A DNA stretch of 44,194 nt, from contig CAXUEY010000038.1 in assembly GCA_964250225.1 (NCBI GenBank), positions 1 through 44,194 of the forward strand, written 5' to 3'. This stretch comes from Paraktedonobacter sp964250225 (lineage in GTDB: Bacteria > Chloroflexota > Ktedonobacteria > Ktedonobacterales > Ktedonobacteraceae). A program made the position numbers and the translations under genes. Position 1 is the first letter of the stretch. Each line of letters begins with the position of its first letter. This document shows, piece by piece, positions 33,973-42,585 of this stretch. The notes beneath the pieces were generated by a model. That model saw nothing but the letters and a program-made list of their open reading frames with translations, ran no database searches and was not told where the DNA came from.

Positions 33973-34937
33973 TATGCCACCGCCTTCTTCTGTTTCAAGA
34001 GTTTGATAGTAGGTTGCTTGCGTAAACGCGGGTCCGCAATCTCATCGACGCCAAAGTTAATCAGGGTCAGGCCAGCACTCAGCACAGCAATAGCCAGGCC
34101 GGGAGGCACAAACCACCACCAGAGTCCAGAGAAAATCGAGTCAGATGCTTGCGCCCAATACAGCATACTGCCCCAACTGACAGAATTGATATCGCCAAGA
34201 CCCAGGAATTCCAGGGAAGCCCAGGCCAGCACCACAAAGACTGTCGTGCTAACAAAGGCCGCGGCGACAATCCCACTGACATTGGGCAAAATTTCAAAGA
34301 AGAGAATACGCCAGCTTGATTCGCCGCTGGCACGGGCCGCAGTCACAAAATCGCGGCTGCGCAATGACATCGTTTGCGCGCGCAGGATACGCGAATTCCA
34401 GGCCCAACTGGTGAACGCGATCACCAGGGCAATCGTCAGCGGCCCTCTGGGGAAAAAGCTAACCACGACAATCGCCAGAGGCAGCGCGGGAATCACCAGC
34501 GTAATATTGGCGAACCAGGTGATCACATCATCGATCACCCCACCAAAGTAGCCACTCGTCAGACCAGCGGCGGTAGAGATGATCATAACCAGCAAACCAG
34601 TGGCAAAGCCCCAGAACACGCTGCTACGCGTCCCATACAAGAATTGCGAGAGGACATCCTGGCCCAGCGTCGTTGTCCCTAAGAGATGCTGGAGGCTCGG
34701 TGCAACATGTTTGAGGCGTGAAATAGCCTGAGGGTCGTATGGCGCAAAAAGTGGGCCAAAGGTGGCGACCAGCAGAAAAGCGACGACAATCGCAAATCCC
34801 AGCGTCACTTTGGGATTCGCGGTAATGCGCCGCCAGAGCCATCCCAACAGACCGGGCGCGTGTTTAGAGCGTGGGGTCAGAACAGGGAGCGCAGTTGGGA
34901 CAGCGTCCGGTGCTTGCGGCGGTATAATCAGGCTCAT
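33972..34937 (-). CDS. Oligopeptide-type ABC transporter permease (OppC-like)
   Basis: 321 residues with an N-terminal cytoplasmic segment, one helix (LGFAIVVAFLLVATFGPLF), then the OppC periplasmic text HLLGTTTLGQDVLSQFLYGTR and a BPD_transp_1 domain with the ATPase-contact EAA-like loop AARASGESSWRILFFEILPN. It starts five bases after the OppB-like stop; its AAAGGAG ribosome binding site lies in the end of that gene. Confidence 0.92.
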   Translation of the reverse strand: MSLIIPPQAPDAVPTALPVLTPRSKHAPGLLGWLWRRITANPKVTLGFAIVVAFLLVATFGPLFAPYDPQAISRLKHVAPSLQHLLGTTTLGQDVLSQFLYGTRSSVFWGFATGLLVMIISTAAGLTSGYFGGVIDDVITWFANITLVIPALPLAIVVVSFFPRGPLTIALVIAFTSWAWNSRILRAQTMSLRSRDFVTAARASGESSWRILFFEILPNVSGIVAAAFVSTTVFVVLAWASLEFLGLGDINSVSWGSMLYWAQASDSIFSGLWWWFVPPGLAIAVLSAGLTLINFGVDEIADPRLRKQPTIKLLKQKKAVA

Positions 34938-34942
34938 AAATG

Positions 34943-35947
34943 TCAGGCACTCCTTTCAACACGCACGCGCGGATCAAGCCACGCATAGGAGAGATCGGCC
35001 AGGAAGTTCGCCATCAGCACGCCGAGGGAGATAAAGAGAAAAATGCCCTGGACCAGAGCATAATCCTGGTTCTGCACTGCCAGCAGCAGCGCGTAGCCAA
35101 TGCCGTGGTAGTTGAAGACCATCTCGGTGAGCAACTGGCCGCCCACGATAAAGCCCAGCGAGATCGCGAAACCGGCGATGTTCGGCAGGATCGCATTGCG
35201 CGCGGCATAGACGAACATCACGCGACGGGTTGGCAGACCTTTAGCGCGGGCCATCAGCACATAATCTTCGGAGAGCGTGGTAATCATCACATTGCGCATG
35301 GCCAGCATCCAGCCGCCCAGCGAAACAAGCACAATCGTCAGCGCGGGCAAAATAGCGTGCTGGAGCATATCGACGATAAAATCCATACTCCACTCAGGCC
35401 CATCAAAATTTAGCACGGACCAGCTGCCCGATACGGGGAACCAGTGCAAGGTAAAGCCAAAGAGGAAGAGCACGACGAGAGCCAGCCAGAAATAGGGGAT
35501 CGCGGCGAGAAAGTTCAGCGCGGGCGTCAAGAGCGAGTCCAGCGCACCACCGCGGCGCCAGGCCACCACAATCCCGATCAGGCAACCGAGGGTAAAACTG
35601 AGCACAACTGAGACCAGGCCCAGGCCCAGGGTCCACCAGATATCGTGGCCGATAACCTCGGAGACCGGCGTAAATGAATAGGTCAGCGAATTCCCCAGGT
35701 TACCATGCAGCAAGTTATTCAGATAGTTGCCGTATTGGACCCAGATCGGCGTTTTGGGGCCATAGCCCATTTGTGCCTCAATGGAGGAGAGAAAGGCAGG
35801 GCTAGGGTGATAGCCACGATCAATCAAGGTATTGACCAGCGATTGGGCGGGATTGCCTGGCGCGAGGCGTGGAAGAATAAAATTCAATGTGATAGCTGCC
35901 CAGGCCGCACCAATATAGAAGATGATACGACGTAATAAATGGCGCAT
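34943..35947 (-). CDS. Oligopeptide-type ABC transporter permease (OppB-like)
   Basis: 334 residues, about six helices. N-terminal IIFYIGAAWAAITLNFILPRLAPGNP is the OppB start (with the PGxP element), and the EAA-like loop MARAKGLPTRRVMFVYAARNAILP precedes the last helices. ATG 35947 has AAAGGAG seven bases upstream. It is separated from the binding-protein gene by 261 bases with two strong hairpins. Confidence 0.92.
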   Translation of the reverse strand: MRHLLRRIIFYIGAAWAAITLNFILPRLAPGNPAQSLVNTLIDRGYHPSPAFLSSIEAQMGYGPKTPIWVQYGNYLNNLLHGNLGNSLTYSFTPVSEVIGHDIWWTLGLGLVSVVLSFTLGCLIGIVVAWRRGGALDSLLTPALNFLAAIPYFWLALVVLFLFGFTLHWFPVSGSWSVLNFDGPEWSMDFIVDMLQHAILPALTIVLVSLGGWMLAMRNVMITTLSEDYVLMARAKGLPTRRVMFVYAARNAILPNIAGFAISLGFIVGGQLLTEMVFNYHGIGYALLLAVQNQDYALVQGIFLFISLGVLMANFLADLSYAWLDPRVRVERSA

Positions 35948-36083
35948 CTATGTGCTCCTTTCCAGGTACAGCATAGCACAAATGTGTTTCGAGCTTTGAA
36001 GCCTCAAGCGTTCCTGAACCTGGATTGATAGACATTTGTGGATTTCTGTACAAAGACAGCAGAAGGCAGATTGGGATCTCATA

Positions 36084-36155
36084 CCCTTGCACAGAGGCTG
36101 GATGGCCATCTGTGCAAGGGCACATGGGAATGGTTTTATAGCCATCCCCATGTGC
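36084..36155 (-). promoter_or_regulatory. Two adjacent hairpins between binding-protein and permease genes
   Basis: Hairpin A pairs 36084-36095 with 36109-36120 (perfect 12 bp, CCCTTGCACAGA). Hairpin B pairs 36120-36133 with 36142-36155 (14 bp, one mismatch). Neither has a T run. Such structures often stabilise the binding-protein message and lower readthrough into permease genes, giving excess binding protein. Confidence 0.55.
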
Positions 36156-36208
36156 CAGGGCAGAGCGAAAGGCGAGTTCCTGCTCACCTCGCGCTCTGCT
36201 TGAGAGGA

Positions 36209-37900
36209 TTAGGACGTTGGGACCAGATGCTGGAGAATGATCTCATTATCAGGAGCTGCCCAGGTTGCGCCTGTCGCATACTGATTGTTCGCATCAGGCC
36301 AGCCAGTGAAGTTCTGCGTGCTGTACTCGAACCAGCGAGCGCCAGCCACCGTCGGTATCCAGGGTACCTGATTGACCATGATCTTCTCAAGGCCTTCGAT
36401 ATCGGTGGTCTGTTTGGTCTGATCCTGCGTGCTACCAAGATCGGCCAACAGCGCGTTGGTCGTTGGATCGTTCCAGTAGCTACTGTTGCGGCCAGCAGGG
36501 GGAATGCTCGCGCCGGCCAGCGTCCCATTGTAGATGTCATACGCGCTGTGTGCGCCGCCGGCGACAGCACTCTGCATCAGATCGTACTTTTGAGCGCCAC
36601 TGCGCAGGGTCGCGTAGTCGGTAGGCTGCATCGACTTGATTGTGACCTCAACGCCGATATCCTTCAGGTTCTGCTGCACCGACTGAGCAGCTGCGTTCCA
36701 GTCGGTCCAACCAGTGACGGTGATCAAGGAGAAGGAGAGGCGCGCACCATTTTTAGCAAAGATGCCGTCGCTGCCCTGCACGTAGCCAGCCTGTGTCAGT
36801 AGAGCTTTCGCGCTGCTGGCATCAGCCGTGGTGGACAGGTTCTGGTACTGAGGCAACTGATACTGCTTGTTCCCAGCAATGTCGAGCAGACCGGTCTGGG
36901 TAACGGGGGGAACCAGGCCATCTTCGCCCTGCTGAGACCAGGCTTTGCGGTCGATGCCCATGCTGAGGGCCTTGCGCACATTCACGTCGGCCAGCAGAGG
37001 ATTATCGCGGGTATCCATGAAAATGCCAACCATGTCGACCGGCGCCATGTAGTAGTGATGGTGAGCTTGATCGGGATTGATGTAGCTGTCCTGCAGACCA
37101 GTTGCGAAGAAACCAGCCCAGTCGGCCCCGCCGGTAGACATCGCCACTTTAAAGGCGTCGTTATCTTTATAGACGGGCATTTTGATGACGTCAACCTTCA
37201 CCTTGTCCGCGTTATAGAACCCGGTGTTCTTCTTGAGCGTCATCAGGTCGGGGCTCCACTTATCAACCATCATAGGACCGGTCCCAACGCTCTTCATCGG
37301 GTCTATCGAGACCTTCGAGATATCGCCCGCGTTGGCGTACACGTGCTGTGGAAGGATGAAGACCGAGCCACCAACGATGTCAAAGGAGACAAACGCCGAG
37401 GCTTTGAACGTGAAGAGTACGGTGCTATCATCGACCTTCGTGACTGAGGTCAGCAGAGGGGTCACGCCCCAGATGTCAGCTGTGGAATATTGTTTCAGTG
37501 CATTGAAAGTGAAAACAACATCAGCAGCACTGAAAGACTGGCCGTCGTTCCATTTCACACCGCTGCGCAGGTGGACTGTGACCTGTGTGCCATCGGCGCT
37601 GAAATCATGCGACTGACCCAGCAGGCCAGTCCATTGGCCGGTTAGAGGATCGGCATAAAATAGAGGTTCGTAGATCAGCCCGCTTAAGCCAGCATTGGCA
37701 TTTGGACTGTAGGGGTTAAAACCGGCAGTTGTAAACTGAGAAGTCGTGGCGGCCATCACCAGGGTATGGGCCTTGCTCTGAGTGGCACTACCACCACCAC
37801 AGGCAGCCAGCAACATGGAAACGACGATCAGCAGGGAACAAAATATGAAACCTGCTTTGAGTTTCATCTGCATCGATGAAAACAGCGAGTTGGGAGACAC
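36209..37900 (-). CDS. Extracellular solute-binding protein family 5 lipoprotein (OppA-like)
   Basis: 563 residues. Lipoprotein signal: MSPNSLFSSMQMKLK, hydrophobic helix, lipobox SMLLAAC followed by GGGS. Family 5 features include GLIYEPLFY, the VHLRSGVKWNDGQSFSAADV signature and DVNVRKALSMGIDR. Family 5 proteins bind peptides, but the Vibrio chitin-oligosaccharide receptor also belongs here. Start GTG 37900 has AGGAGG six bases upstream, better than the internal ATGs. It has a strong promoter with a NagR-type operator touching the -35 box, so I predict an amino-sugar oligomer or muropeptide ligand. Confidence 0.92.
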   Translation of the reverse strand: MSPNSLFSSMQMKLKAGFIFCSLLIVVSMLLAACGGGSATQSKAHTLVMAATTSQFTTAGFNPYSPNANAGLSGLIYEPLFYADPLTGQWTGLLGQSHDFSADGTQVTVHLRSGVKWNDGQSFSAADVVFTFNALKQYSTADIWGVTPLLTSVTKVDDSTVLFTFKASAFVSFDIVGGSVFILPQHVYANAGDISKVSIDPMKSVGTGPMMVDKWSPDLMTLKKNTGFYNADKVKVDVIKMPVYKDNDAFKVAMSTGGADWAGFFATGLQDSYINPDQAHHHYYMAPVDMVGIFMDTRDNPLLADVNVRKALSMGIDRKAWSQQGEDGLVPPVTQTGLLDIAGNKQYQLPQYQNLSTTADASSAKALLTQAGYVQGSDGIFAKNGARLSFSLITVTGWTDWNAAAQSVQQNLKDIGVEVTIKSMQPTDYATLRSGAQKYDLMQSAVAGGAHSAYDIYNGTLAGASIPPAGRNSSYWNDPTTNALLADLGSTQDQTKQTTDIEGLEKIMVNQVPWIPTVAGARWFEYSTQNFTGWPDANNQYATGATWAAPDNEIILQHLVPTS

Positions 37901-38036
37901 GGGAAACCTCCTAACACAAGTGGAATAGCATCTAAAAATGTCCTTGCCATTCCGTTAAATATCCGACCAATAAAAATCCATTCGGAATGAACCTGCTTTT
38001 TGCTTATGCATTCATTCGGATTGGCCTCTATATAAG

Positions 38037-38065
38037 ACTATACATGACGCTGGATCATTTGTCAA
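38037..38065 (-). promoter_or_regulatory. Promoter of the opp-type transport operon
   Basis: On the minus strand TTGACA (38065-38060), 17-bp spacer, TATAGT (38042-38037). Transcription starts near 38030 and leaves a leader of about 130 bases before the GTG. Confidence 0.75.
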
Positions 38066-38068
38066 GAT

Positions 38069-38076
38069 GTCTATAC
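38069..38076. promoter_or_regulatory. NagR/HutC-type operator, copy A
   Basis: GTCTATAC inside AAGATGTCTATACCACT, fitting the GT-N-TA-N-AC pattern of HutC-subfamily GntR regulators. It begins three bases upstream of the -35 box of the transport operon. Confidence 0.6.
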
Positions 38077-38187
38077 CACTGGACCAGGAATCGGCAAGAA
38101 ACTTGTTTTACAATGAAACGCCGTTTGGCTCTCAAGCGCGCGCGATTGCTGCACGCTTCTCTCTCTTACTGGAGCATTCATAAAGAT

Positions 38188-38195
38188 GTCTATAC
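38188..38195. promoter_or_regulatory. NagR/HutC-type operator, copy B
   Basis: The same GTCTATAC in the same 17-base context, 119 bases further upstream of the transport promoter. It has no good -35 next to it and may serve for looping or be a leftover of duplication. Confidence 0.55.
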
Positions 38196-38260
38196 CACTA
38201 GACCAAGAAAATGACGAACAGGTGGATTGTAGCGAGCGCGTGTGCGCTTCCCAGCAAAAA

Positions 38261-38295
38261 GCCTCATGCATTATGTCAAGCATAATGCATGAGGC
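38261..38295 (-). terminator. nagA terminator
   Basis: Perfect 15-bp stem (38261-38275 with 38281-38295) with a 5-base loop, followed on the minus strand by TTTTT. It isolates nagA from the transport operon downstream. Confidence 0.85.
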
Positions 38296-38437
38296 TTCCA
38301 CCGTTAATCAGCTTCCTACATAGGAAGAGAACATCTCCAGGACCTTTGTCCAGACAAGAGATGTTCAAAACAAAGTCTCTCAGGATAGTACTATTCATTC
38401 TGAGATCGCCGCATATGGAAAAGCTCGGCGGTGAGCA
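38296..38437 (-). other. nagA 3' untranslated stretch with structured hairpin
   Basis: Contains a two-part hairpin: GAACATCTC/GAGATGTTC (38329-38337 with 38358-38366) enclosing GGAC/GTCC (38340-38343 with 38348-38351), and a small CGCCG/CGGCG stem (38407-38411 with 38426-38430) just past the nagA stop. No gene seen. Confidence 0.4.
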
Positions 38438-39619
38438 TCAACTCTCTGGCAGCAAGGCGCGCCAGGCTTCGGTTGCGTAGGCGAGCTGCCCCTGACAAAT
38501 CGTGGCTTGTAAGTGCAGCGACGAATCGAAGATCAACAGATCAGCGTCATAACCTGCCTGTAAACATCCTTTGCGTTCGGCAACGCGGGCCGCGCGCGCG
38601 GGGTTGAGCGTGAGCATACCAACGGCTTGTGAGAGTGAGACCTGCGTGATATCCAGCATATTATGCAGGGCTTGCTGCATCGTCAGCACACTGCCGGTGA
38701 GGGTACCATCGGCCAGATAAGCCGCGCCACAGAGCACCTGAGCCGTCTGGCCGGCGAATTCAAAGGTCGCACCGATCTCCAGACCGGCGACTGCCTGGGC
38801 ATCGGTAATCACTACGGTACGTTCGGGTCCGAGCATCCTGACCAGCAGACACATGACTTCGGGGTGGACGTGGACGCCATCGGCGATCAGCTCGCCCTGC
38901 ACCCGTGGATCTTTGGCAATCGCGGCAATGGGGCCGGGCGCGCGGTGCAGCAATGGACGCATAGCGTTAAAGCAGTGGGTCGCGTGCGTAGCCCCCAGGG
39001 CAATAGCCTCTTCAGTCTGCTCATAGGTGGCATCCGTGTGCCCGATACTCACGGTCACGCCCGCCTCTACCAGGCGTTTGATCATGGCATGCGCGCCGGG
39101 CAGTTCGGGAGCGAGAGTGATCAGGCGCAGATGTCCCCTGGTCAAAGCGAGAATGTACTCGGTTTCGGCGGCATCAGGCCGACGCAGCCAGGACGGGGGA
39201 TGGGCGCCACGGCGTTTCACGTTAATATATGGCCCCTCCAGGTGGATGCCCAGCGCTTCAGCACCCTCGCCGGGCTGCTCAATCGCTGCGACAGCCGTAC
39301 ATAATTGTGCCTCCGGGAGCGCGCCAGGTGTGCCCACCACAGCCACCAGGAAAGAGGTTACCCCCGTACTCGGCACCCAATGAGCATAGGATCGAATTTC
39401 ATCTGCGCTGGTTGTATGCAGCTCAAAGCCGCCACCACCATGCGTATGCACCTCGATAAAACCCGGCATCACAATCGTTGAACTGGCATCCAGCACTTTC
39501 TCTGATGCGTGGAGACCTCGCCCAACCTGCTCAATGCGCGCCCCTATCACAGTAATATCAGCGTCAGCCAGGTCCATCGTGGCATCAACTAAACGTGCTC
39601 CGCGTAACGTAAACCGCAT
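38438..39619 (-). CDS. nagA: N-acetylglucosamine-6-phosphate deacetylase
   Basis: 393 residues, amidohydrolase fold; turns GlcNAc-6-P into glucosamine-6-P and acetate. Motifs: MPGFIEVHTHGGGGFELHT (metal site), HLEGPYINVKRRGAH, SIGHTDATYEQ, GATHATHCFNAMRPLLHR, LIADGVHVHPEV and VVITDAQAVAG with the catalytic Asp. ATG 39619 has AAGGAG nine bases upstream. It is transcribed divergently from the GntR regulator and the murQ operon, with an operator-like GTCTATAC over its promoter. No nagB deaminase gene is in the window. Confidence 0.93.
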   Translation of the reverse strand: MRFTLRGARLVDATMDLADADITVIGARIEQVGRGLHASEKVLDASSTIVMPGFIEVHTHGGGGFELHTTSADEIRSYAHWVPSTGVTSFLVAVVGTPGALPEAQLCTAVAAIEQPGEGAEALGIHLEGPYINVKRRGAHPPSWLRRPDAAETEYILALTRGHLRLITLAPELPGAHAMIKRLVEAGVTVSIGHTDATYEQTEEAIALGATHATHCFNAMRPLLHRAPGPIAAIAKDPRVQGELIADGVHVHPEVMCLLVRMLGPERTVVITDAQAVAGLEIGATFEFAGQTAQVLCGAAYLADGTLTGSVLTMQQALHNMLDITQVSLSQAVGMLTLNPARAARVAERKGCLQAGYDADLLIFDSSLHLQATICQGQLAYATEAWRALLPES

Positions 39620-39757
39620 GAACGCATACTCCTTACAATATACAAGTTCTCTTATGCAGAGAATCCCTTCTCAAAGCGTGGAAGCCAGCGAAGACTTTCC
39701 TCTAGAAGTGGGAAAATGATAACTCCCCACTTGACGCTTCGCGAAAAATATGGCACT

Positions 39758-39782
39758 ATTATACCACATCAGTGGTCTATAC
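39758..39782 (-). promoter_or_regulatory. nagA promoter with NagR-type operator copy C
   Basis: On the minus strand TGGTATAAT (39766-39758) is an extended -10 box; no good -35. GTCTATAC (39775-39782, plus strand, context AGTGGTCTATACAA) lies within the spacer/-35 region, ideally placed for repression. Confidence 0.6.
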
Positions 39783-39850
39783 AACATACCAATTATACCA
39801 TGCGGCGACGAAGCTTTCGCGAGTACCGTCTCCCCATAGCGACGCAAGAG

Positions 39851-39859
39851 TGGTATACT
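39851..39859 (+). promoter_or_regulatory. Extended -10 promoter of the GntR regulator operon
   Basis: TGGTATACT is an extended -10 box; AGTGGTATAC (39849-39858) also resembles half of the operator, which would allow autoregulation. Leader of about 30 bases before the GTG start. Confidence 0.45.
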
Positions 39860-39896
39860 TAGTGCAAAATCACGAAAGAAAGGTAGGTACATACCC

Positions 39897-40643
39897 GTGA
39901 ACTCGATAGTCAGAAAAAGCCCCTTGCCTCGCTATTACCAACTCAAGGAGATTATGAGAGAGAAGATTAGTTCGGGAGAATGGAAACCGGGCGATCTCAT
40001 CCCCTCGGAACGCGAGCTAGGGGAACAGTACGGTATCAGTCGCATGACTGCCCGCCAGGCGATTACAGAACTGGTCAACGAAGGTCTTTTCTACCGCGAA
40101 CAGGGCAAAGGGACCTTTGTCAGCCGACATAAGATCACGCAACAATTGATCCGCCTGACCGGTTTTACTGAAGATATCAAAGCACGTGGGCAACGGCCTG
40201 GCTCCAGAATTATTTCAGCGAAGATGGTGCCTGCAGACGAAACCGTCGCCGAACACCTACACATTAAAACTGGCCTGATGATTTTCCAACTGCAACGTCT
40301 GCGCCTGGCTGACGAAGAGCCCCTGGCCATTGAAGTTTCCAATCTTTGCTTCCCTGGCTGTGAAAAGCTGCTGGAAGATGATCTGGAGCAAAATTCCCTT
40401 TATCGTCTGTTAGAGCACAAGTATGGACTGCCACTGATGGAGGCTGAGCAGCAACTGGAAGCGGGTCTGATCAGTCCCGACGAGGCCCAATTCCTGAAGG
40501 TTCCCGTAGGCAGTGCGGCCCTGTTCGTGCGTCGCACTACCTATACCGAACGCGACCAGCCCATTGAATATGCGCGATCTATTTATTGTGGCAACAAGTA
40601 TATCTTCTTCACTCAGATGAAACGCGAACAGCTCGTACCCTGA
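39897..40643 (+). CDS. GntR-family regulator, HutC/UTRA type (NagR/DasR-like)
   Basis: 248 residues: N-terminal GntR winged helix (YYQLKEIMREKISSGEW, PGDLIPSERELGEQYGISR, MTARQAITELVNEGLFYREQ) and a C-terminal UTRA ligand domain (TGFTEDIKARGQRPGSR, LRLADEEPLAIE, FVRRTTYTERDQPIEYARS). NagR and DasR of this subfamily bind glucosamine-6-P or GlcNAc-6-P and repress amino-sugar genes. Start is GTG 39897 with AGGTAGG nine bases upstream; no better ATG. First gene of a unit with murQ, the sugar kinase and the hexosaminidase, divergent from nagA, so it is very probably the local NagR. Confidence 0.88.
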   Translation: MNSIVRKSPLPRYYQLKEIMREKISSGEWKPGDLIPSERELGEQYGISRMTARQAITELVNEGLFYREQGKGTFVSRHKITQQLIRLTGFTEDIKARGQRPGSRIISAKMVPADETVAEHLHIKTGLMIFQLQRLRLADEEPLAIEVSNLCFPGCEKLLEDDLEQNSLYRLLEHKYGLPLMEAEQQLEAGLISPDEAQFLKVPVGSAALFVRRTTYTERDQPIEYARSIYCGNKYIFFTQMKREQLVP

Positions 40644-40738
40644 GCGTTCACACTCATCTGCATTGCAAGGAGGCATCAAGAGGAGCAAGACCTATGCCCC
40701 ACGAACGACATAGAGACCAAACGCAGGAGCAAACAGTT

Positions 40739-41632
40739 ATGACTTTGGCGACCGAACAGAGAAATCCCGCGACCACCGACATTGATCGCATGAGTCCGCT
40801 GGAGATTGTGCAGGTGATGAATGAGGAGGATGCAAAGGTAGCGGCAGCGATTCAACAGGAGCTGCCCCAGATTGCCAGGGCGGTTGAGGGGATCGCGGCC
40901 CGTTTGCGTCGTGGAGGGCGGCTGATCTATGTGGGAGCCGGGACATCCGGGCGACTGGGAGTACTGGACGCTGCCGAATGCCCACCAACCTTTCAAATTC
41001 CCCCCGAACGCGTGGTCGGCCTGCTGGCGGGTGGCCCCATTGCCCAGTCTCAGGCCCAGGAGGATCTGGAAGATAGAGCGGAGGCGGGCGAGGCCGATCT
41101 GGTGGCACTGCACCTGACTGCTGAGGATAGTGTAGTGGGCATCGCCGCCAGTGGGCGCACACCATACGCGCTGGGGGCGGTGGCCTACGCAAAGGCCCTC
41201 GGCGCGCTGACCATCGGCATCGCCTGTAATGCGTGCTCGCCGCTGGAACAGGCGGTAGAGATTATGATCGCGCCGGTAGTCGGCCCGGAAGTCATCGCTG
41301 GCTCGACACGCCTGAAAGCAGGGACCGCGCAGAAGATGGTCCTGAATATGCTGAGCACGGGCAGTATGATTTTATTGGGCAAGACCTTTGGTAACCTGAT
41401 GGTCGATGTACGCGCCAGCAATTATAAGTTGCACCAGCGCGCGCTCAATATCGTCTCGGAAGCGACCGGGGCGGTCACAGAGCAGGCCGAGGCGCTTCTT
41501 CAGAACAGCGGAGGCGAGGTCAAGACGGCGATTCTGGTGGGCAAGACCAACCTGACGCCTGAGCAGGCCAGAGCGAAACTGGCTGAACATGGCGAGGTGT
41601 TGCGCGCAACGCTGGACGCACTGCTCCTATGA
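40739..41632 (+). CDS. murQ: N-acetylmuramic acid 6-phosphate etherase
   Basis: 297 residues, SIS (sugar isomerase) fold; splits MurNAc-6-P into GlcNAc-6-P and D-lactate during peptidoglycan recycling. Motifs: TEQRNPATTDIDRMSPLEIV at the N-terminus, RLIYVGAGTSGRLGVLDAAECPPTF, GIAASGRTPYALGAV and STRLKAGTAQKMVLNMLST. Start 40739 gives the family's usual N-terminus and has AGGAG nine bases upstream; ATG 40694 also has a good GAGGAG and would add 15 residues, so both are possible. The last four bases overlap the kinase start (ATGA). Confidence 0.92.
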   Translation: MTLATEQRNPATTDIDRMSPLEIVQVMNEEDAKVAAAIQQELPQIARAVEGIAARLRRGGRLIYVGAGTSGRLGVLDAAECPPTFQIPPERVVGLLAGGPIAQSQAQEDLEDRAEAGEADLVALHLTAEDSVVGIAASGRTPYALGAVAYAKALGALTIGIACNACSPLEQAVEIMIAPVVGPEVIAGSTRLKAGTAQKMVLNMLSTGSMILLGKTFGNLMVDVRASNYKLHQRALNIVSEATGAVTEQAEALLQNSGGEVKTAILVGKTNLTPEQARAKLAEHGEVLRATLDALLL

Positions 41633-42552
41633 ACGAACAGCTTCAGGAGCAACCCTGCTTTGCGCTGGGTGTCGATGGCGGCGGCAGTAAAACCCTGGCC
41701 GTCATCGTCAATGCAAGTGGGGAAGAGGTCGGGCGCGGCCTCGCGGGAAGTGCGAACTACAACGCGGTTGGCCTGGAGGCGGCGGTGCAGCATATCTCCA
41801 CCGCCGTCGAGCAAGCTACGCGCATGGCGCACTGCCAGCTCCCCCTACGCAACGCCTGGTTTGGACTGGCTGGTGTGGATCGAAAGATTGATTTCGATCT
41901 CTTCCAGCCTCATCTCAGCACATTCGCGGAGCACGTGCGCTTGACCAACGATGCCGAGTTACTGCTGGCGGGTTTGGAGCACGCGGTGGGCGTGGCTCTG
42001 GTCGCTGGCACAGGCTCAATCGCGTTGGGTCGTGACGCCGCCGGACACAGAGCCAGAGCTGGCGGCTGGGGACATATCCTGGGCGACGAGGGCAGTGGTT
42101 ATACGATAGCCCAGCAAGCCTTGCAAGCGACCATGCGCGCCGTTGATGGCCGGGGACCGCAAACCATCCTGCTTGAACGCATTCTCCAGTACTGGAACAT
42201 ATCCCAGGCGGACCAGATCATCACCCAGGTCTACGGCGAGGAGGATAAAGCCAGAATTGCCAGCCTCTCTGCTCTGGTTCTGCTCAGCGCGCGCGCAGGC
42301 GACCAGGTGGCCGCGACAATTGTGCAGCACGCGGCCAGAGAGCTGGCCCTGACAGTCCACGCGGTCTGCCAATCGCTGGAGTTTCCCGGCAAGGAGATTC
42401 CCCTGGCCCTGGGCGGCGGCCTGCTGATTAACGAGGCCGATTTTTGCACACAGGTGATTCAGCAAATTCGCCACTACCAACCCATCGGGCAGGTGGCGCT
42501 GGTCGCTCAGCCCACACTGAGCGCGGCCCGCGCGGCACTTCACCTGGAGTAA
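41629..42552 (+). CDS. N-acetylglucosamine/N-acetylmuramate kinase, BadF/BadG family
   Basis: 307 residues, ASKHA ATPase fold. Motifs: ALGVDGGGSKTLAVI (phosphate 1), WFGLAGVD, LVAGTGSIALG and RAGGWGHILGDEGSG. Family members phosphorylate GlcNAc (NAGK) or both GlcNAc and MurNAc (MurK). Overlap with murQ and the GH3 gene behind it fit a kinase that makes GlcNAc-6-P and perhaps MurNAc-6-P for MurQ and NagA. Since MurQ needs MurNAc-6-P and no PTS is visible, a dual-specificity MurK-like role is attractive but inferred. Confidence 0.87.
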   Translation: MNEQLQEQPCFALGVDGGGSKTLAVIVNASGEEVGRGLAGSANYNAVGLEAAVQHISTAVEQATRMAHCQLPLRNAWFGLAGVDRKIDFDLFQPHLSTFAEHVRLTNDAELLLAGLEHAVGVALVAGTGSIALGRDAAGHRARAGGWGHILGDEGSGYTIAQQALQATMRAVDGRGPQTILLERILQYWNISQADQIITQVYGEEDKARIASLSALVLLSARAGDQVAATIVQHAARELALTVHAVCQSLEFPGKEIPLALGGGLLINEADFCTQVIQQIRHYQPIGQVALVAQPTLSAARAALHLE

Positions 42553-42585
42553 CAGCGTATCTGGATAGAAAGGATATCCCACACA

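Larger units (their letters stand above)
38050..38209. repeat. Duplicated 41-bp operator/promoter block
   Basis: Direct repeats 38050-38090 and 38169-38209 agree at 35 of 41 positions, including a 17-base identical core around the operator. In copy A the block includes the -35 TTGACA (minus strand); in copy B three changes destroy it. Confidence 0.75.
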
